Of a DNA stretch of 8,325 nucleotides, positions 6,826 through 8,325 are shown in pieces. This DNA is from Deltaproteobacteria bacterium. GTDB taxonomy: Bacteria > Desulfobacterota > DSM-4660 > Desulfatiglandales > HGW-15. The notes under the pieces are model-generated. The model was not told where the DNA came from and ran no database searches. It worked only from the letters and a program-made list of their open reading frames with translations. The stretch's first letter is position 1, and each line of letters starts with the position of its first letter. The stretch covers positions 1 to 8,325 of the forward strand of contig JAFDIC010000222.1 in NCBI GenBank assembly GCA_019308525.1, read 5' to 3'. Made by a program: the position numbers and the translations under genes.

Positions 6826-6854
6826 AGTATACTACATGAAAGGTGATCTGTCAA
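6826..6854 (-). promoter_or_regulatory. Sigma-70 promoter of the regulator gene
   Basis: The minus strand has TTGACA (6849-6854), a 17-base spacer and TATACT (6826-6831), eleven of twelve consensus positions. The start codon of the regulator lies about 60 bases past the expected transcription start. The nine bases TTGACAGAT at the -35 region are identical to those of the transporter promoter. Confidence 0.8.
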
Positions 6855-6873
6855 AGCTGTCGAGGACATTCTG

Positions 6874-6908
6874 AAAATGCATCGCCTACCTGTTGATAAT
6901 TGCATTTT
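6874..6908. repeat. 8-bp inverted repeat flanking the plus-strand -35 box
   Basis: AAAATGCA (6874-6881) and TGCATTTT (6901-6908) form a perfect inverted repeat separated by 19 bases. The -35 box of the plus-strand promoter lies inside the spacer and the right arm lies in the promoter spacer. It could be a split operator between the divergent promoters, or chance in AT-rich DNA. Confidence 0.35.
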
Positions 6909-6921
6909 TTAGTGTTATAAT
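6893..6921 (+). promoter_or_regulatory. Sigma-70 promoter for the VIT-family gene
   Basis: TTGATA (6893-6898), a 17-base spacer and TATAAT (6916-6921). The promoter is divergent from that of the regulator; the two -35 boxes are 38 bases apart. It would give a leader of about 200 bases before the ATG at 7126. Confidence 0.7.
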
Positions 6922-6934
6922 AGTTTATGAACAT

Positions 6935-6982
6935 CTGCCAGCGTTTGTAGATAAACAAGTAGGCAGGCGTATTTATCCTGCC
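6935..6982 (+). promoter_or_regulatory. Two mutually exclusive hairpins in the leader of the VIT-family gene
   Basis: GGCAGG (6962-6967) pairs perfectly with CCTGCC (6977-6982) across a 9-base loop. The same GGCAG can instead pair with CTGCC (6935-6939), helped by TTGT (6944-6947) with ACAA (6954-6957) inside. Only one pairing can form at a time. No T-run follows the second hairpin, so it is not an obvious intrinsic terminator, and no known metal riboswitch was recognised. Confidence 0.35.
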
Positions 6983-7102
6983 AAGGCTGCTATATTCGCT
7001 CTGGCGGCAAGCCTGGCCACCTTGTGGATGGCGATTATGGCCGACGTTGGCGCATCCCTGGCGGTGATCTTGAACAGCATGAGACTACGGCGCTCACGTT
7101 GA
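6983..7102 (+). pseudogene. C-terminal relic of a CadA/ZntA-class heavy-metal P-type ATPase
   Basis: Forty codons ending in TGA 7100-7102 read as the last membrane helix and tail of a P1B-type ATPase. The stretch has TLWMAIMADVGASLAVILNS followed by MRLRR, where the ADVG aspartate is the metal-site residue conserved in the Zn/Cd/Pb class. No upstream part of the roughly 650-800-residue enzyme is present; the sequence immediately before is the structured leader and promoter. The stop lies 23 bases before the VIT-family gene, so the two were probably one metal-efflux operon before a deletion removed the ATPase. I see no good start signal for the fragment, so it is most likely untranslated. Confidence 0.72.
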
Positions 7103-7125
7103 GGAGGAAGGGGAGAAGATACCTA

Positions 7126-7980
7126 ATGGATATTCAAATCATACAGGGCTTTCAGAAAAACGAAATCACCGAGCACATCGTTTATCAACGCCTTGCCCAG
7201 AGAGTGGGAGGAAAGAACGGCGAGATACTAAAAAGAATCTCGAAAGACGAGCTCCGCCATTACAACGAGTGGATGAAATACACCCAGACTGAGGTCCAAC
7301 CCAACAGACTGCTCGTGCTGTTTTACCTTGTGATTGCCAGGATTCTAGGCTTAACCTTTGCTGTCAAGCTCATGGAACGCAACGAAGAGAGGGCGGAGAG
7401 GCTATACGCCGAGGTCGTTGAAGAAATCCCCGCAGCGGAAGAAATCATGAAGGAAGAGATGGAGCACGAGAAGTTGCTGGTGGCCATGATAGACGAGGAG
7501 AGATTGGAATACATCGGTTCCATGGTGCTGGGCCTGAACGACGCACTGGTAGAGCTCACCGGGGCCCTGGCCGGATTGACTTTCGCCTTTCAAAACACCC
7601 GTCTTGTGGGGCTGGCCGGTCTCATAACGGGGATTTCCGCCTCCTTCTCTATGGCCGCATCGGAGTATCTTTCCACGAAATCTGAGGTTGATGGCAAGGA
7701 CCCCCTTAAAGCGTCCTTGTACACGGGGATAGCGTATGTGCTCACCGTCTTTCTCTTAATCATCCCCTATTTTATCTTTTCCAGCTACTATCTGGCCCTT
7801 GCCCTGGCTATCGTAGATGCGCTGCTGGTGATTTTGGTATTCACCTTCTTTGTCTCCGTCGTCAAGGAGGTACCCTTCCGCAAAACGTGGACCGAGATGG
7901 TGTCCATCAGTTTGGGTGTGGCCCTGGTTTCTTTCGTGATTGGTTGGGCTGCCAGGAGCGTGCTCCGCGTGGAGTTTTAA
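7126..7980 (+). CDS. Ferritin-like/VIT fusion membrane protein, probable Fe(II)/Mn(II) exporter
   Basis: A 284-residue protein. Residues 1-125 are a rubrerythrin-like four-helix domain with candidate di-metal ligands Glu13/Glu16, ExxH Glu42-His45 (DELRHYNEW), Glu84 or Glu87, and ExxH Glu111-His114 (KEEMEHEKL). Residues 126-284 are a VIT1/CCC1 transporter domain with the family motif GLNDALVELTGALAGL (136-151), MAASEYLSTKSE (176-187) and about five membrane helices. This arrangement matches the membrane-bound ferritin MbfA group, in which the soluble domain binds iron and the VIT part exports it, protecting from metal and peroxide stress. ATG 7126-7128 is chosen because purine-rich GAGGAGGAAGGGGAG lies just upstream and it begins the first ferritin helix. 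An in-frame upstream extension to 7024 would run through the P-type ATPase relic in another frame. It is intact and of normal length. Confidence 0.92.
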   Translation: MDIQIIQGFQKNEITEHIVYQRLAQRVGGKNGEILKRISKDELRHYNEWMKYTQTEVQPNRLLVLFYLVIARILGLTFAVKLMERNEERAERLYAEVVEEIPAAEEIMKEEMEHEKLLVAMIDEERLEYIGSMVLGLNDALVELTGALAGLTFAFQNTRLVGLAGLITGISASFSMAASEYLSTKSEVDGKDPLKASLYTGIAYVLTVFLLIIPYFIFSSYYLALALAIVDALLVILVFTFFVSVVKEVPFRKTWTEMVSISLGVALVSFVIGWAARSVLRVEF

Positions 7981-8065
7981 ATTCAGTAACCCCTACGGGG
8001 CCGCAGGCGCGTCTCTGCTGCCTCGTTCCGGGCGGAAAGAGCTTGCCCTTAGCTACGAAAGACAA

Positions 8066-8091
8066 GTGTAGCGGCAGTCCGCCGCGCTCAC
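8066..8091. repeat. GC-rich hairpin downstream of the VIT-family gene
   Basis: GCGGC (8071-8075) and GCCGC (8081-8085) pair across AGTCC. GTG (8066-8068) and CAC (8089-8091) extend the stem past a small internal loop. There is no T-run after it, so it is at best an mRNA 3' stabiliser or part of a decayed mobile element end. Confidence 0.4.
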
Positions 8092-8094
8092 ATC

Positions 8095-8132
8095 TGCAAA
8101 CTGTACTCTGATATGCAAACTGTACCCTGATA
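8095..8132. repeat. 19-bp tandem direct repeat (two copies, one mismatch)
   Basis: TGCAAACTGTACTCTGATA (8095-8113) is followed without gap by TGCAAACTGTACCCTGATA (8114-8132). It lies outside coding sequence. Tandem binding repeats of this length occur at the ends of some insertion sequences (IS21-like) and as iterons or operators. No transposase or replication gene is visible in the window to decide between these. Confidence 0.75.
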
Positions 8133-8325
8133 ATAGAGCGAATCGCCCATCTGAACTCCAAAGTCACCTTATCATCCTCTTACATCCATCACCCATCATC
8201 CCCTGCACGCACCGAAAGAGCTGAACAAACCTGCCCCAAACTATCAAAAAGAGATTTTTGTCACAGACAGAAGAGCTTTTCTGGGATATAATCATGTCCA
8301 GATAAGTTCATGAGTTCCAACAATC

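Larger units (their letters stand above)
7981..8325. other. Intergenic stretch without a recognisable gene
   Basis: No reading frame here has family resemblance or a convincing start signal on either strand. It holds small inverted repeats (CCCC TAC GGGG at 7990-8000; CAAAAA GAGA TTTTTG at 8245-8260), a GC-rich hairpin and a 19-bp tandem repeat, listed separately. Near the right edge TATAAT (8287-8292) with CAGACA 17 bases upstream (8264-8269) could be a weak plus-strand promoter for a gene beyond the window. No strong T-tailed terminator for the VIT-family gene was found. Confidence 0.6.

Noticed and set aside
7024..7125. N-terminal extension of the ferritin-VIT protein to 7024
   Set aside because: The added residues come from the P-type ATPase relic read in another frame. 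ATG 7126 begins the first ferritin helix and has a purine-rich SD.
7981..8065. Intrinsic terminator after the VIT-family gene
   Set aside because: The short stem CCCC-GGGG and GGGC-GCCC pairings have weak stems and no T-run follows.

Overview
The window looks like accessory DNA from a bacterium of the Chloroflexota (Anaerolineae-like). The best clue is the lipoprotein at 3597-5000. Its lipobox is followed by a Val/Thr/Glu-rich linker built from a 12-residue tandem repeat and ending in a TPTP-type stretch, a style I associate with Chloroflexota solute-binding proteins. This assignment is inference; there is no rRNA or marker gene here. Start codons are mixed (ATG, GTG, TTG) but sit behind strong Shine-Dalgarno sequences, and the promoters match the sigma-70 consensus well.

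Layout. Everything from 6759 down to 1 reads on the minus strand as one sugar-uptake locus. In transcription order it contains: a GntR-type regulator whose sensor half is itself a solute-binding-protein fold (6759-5301); a 300-bp gap with a consensus promoter and a long leader; a CUT1-family sugar-binding lipoprotein (5000-3597); two ABC permeases (3471-2596 and 2594-1782); a UgpC/MsmX/MalK-type ATPase (1771-665); a 54-residue membrane protein (649-485); and the N-terminal part of a nitrilase-superfamily hydrolase starting at a TTG codon (430-1, cut by the window edge). The last genes are tightly packed (gaps of 1, 10, 15 and 54 bases), consistent with one transcript.

On the plus strand a divergent promoter (6893-6921) leads through a structured leader and a 40-codon relic of the C-terminus of a heavy-metal P-type ATPase (6983-7102). 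Next comes an intact ferritin-like/VIT fusion (7126-7980), a probable Fe/Mn exporter. The final 345 bases hold no gene that I can see, but they do hold a hairpin and a 19-bp tandem repeat.

How it works together. The lipoprotein would capture a sugar outside the cell (it most resembles glucose/mannose-type binding proteins), the permeases and ATPase would import it, and the regulator would sense a related ligand in the cytoplasm with its own binding-protein domain. The regulator and transporter promoters share a TTGACAGAT -35 region, a 17-bp spacer and the half-site TTATCAT placed exactly 11 bp after the -10 box, which suggests common control.

Two genes are broken as read. The lipoprotein has one in-frame TAA (codon 254) and also a Cys where the family usually has Trp. 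The regulator has a frameshift inside its helix-turn-helix domain that looks like a deletion of about 23 nt. Together with the P-type ATPase relic, this suggests a locus that is decaying, or sequence or assembly errors at two points. The permeases, ATPase and VIT gene are intact.
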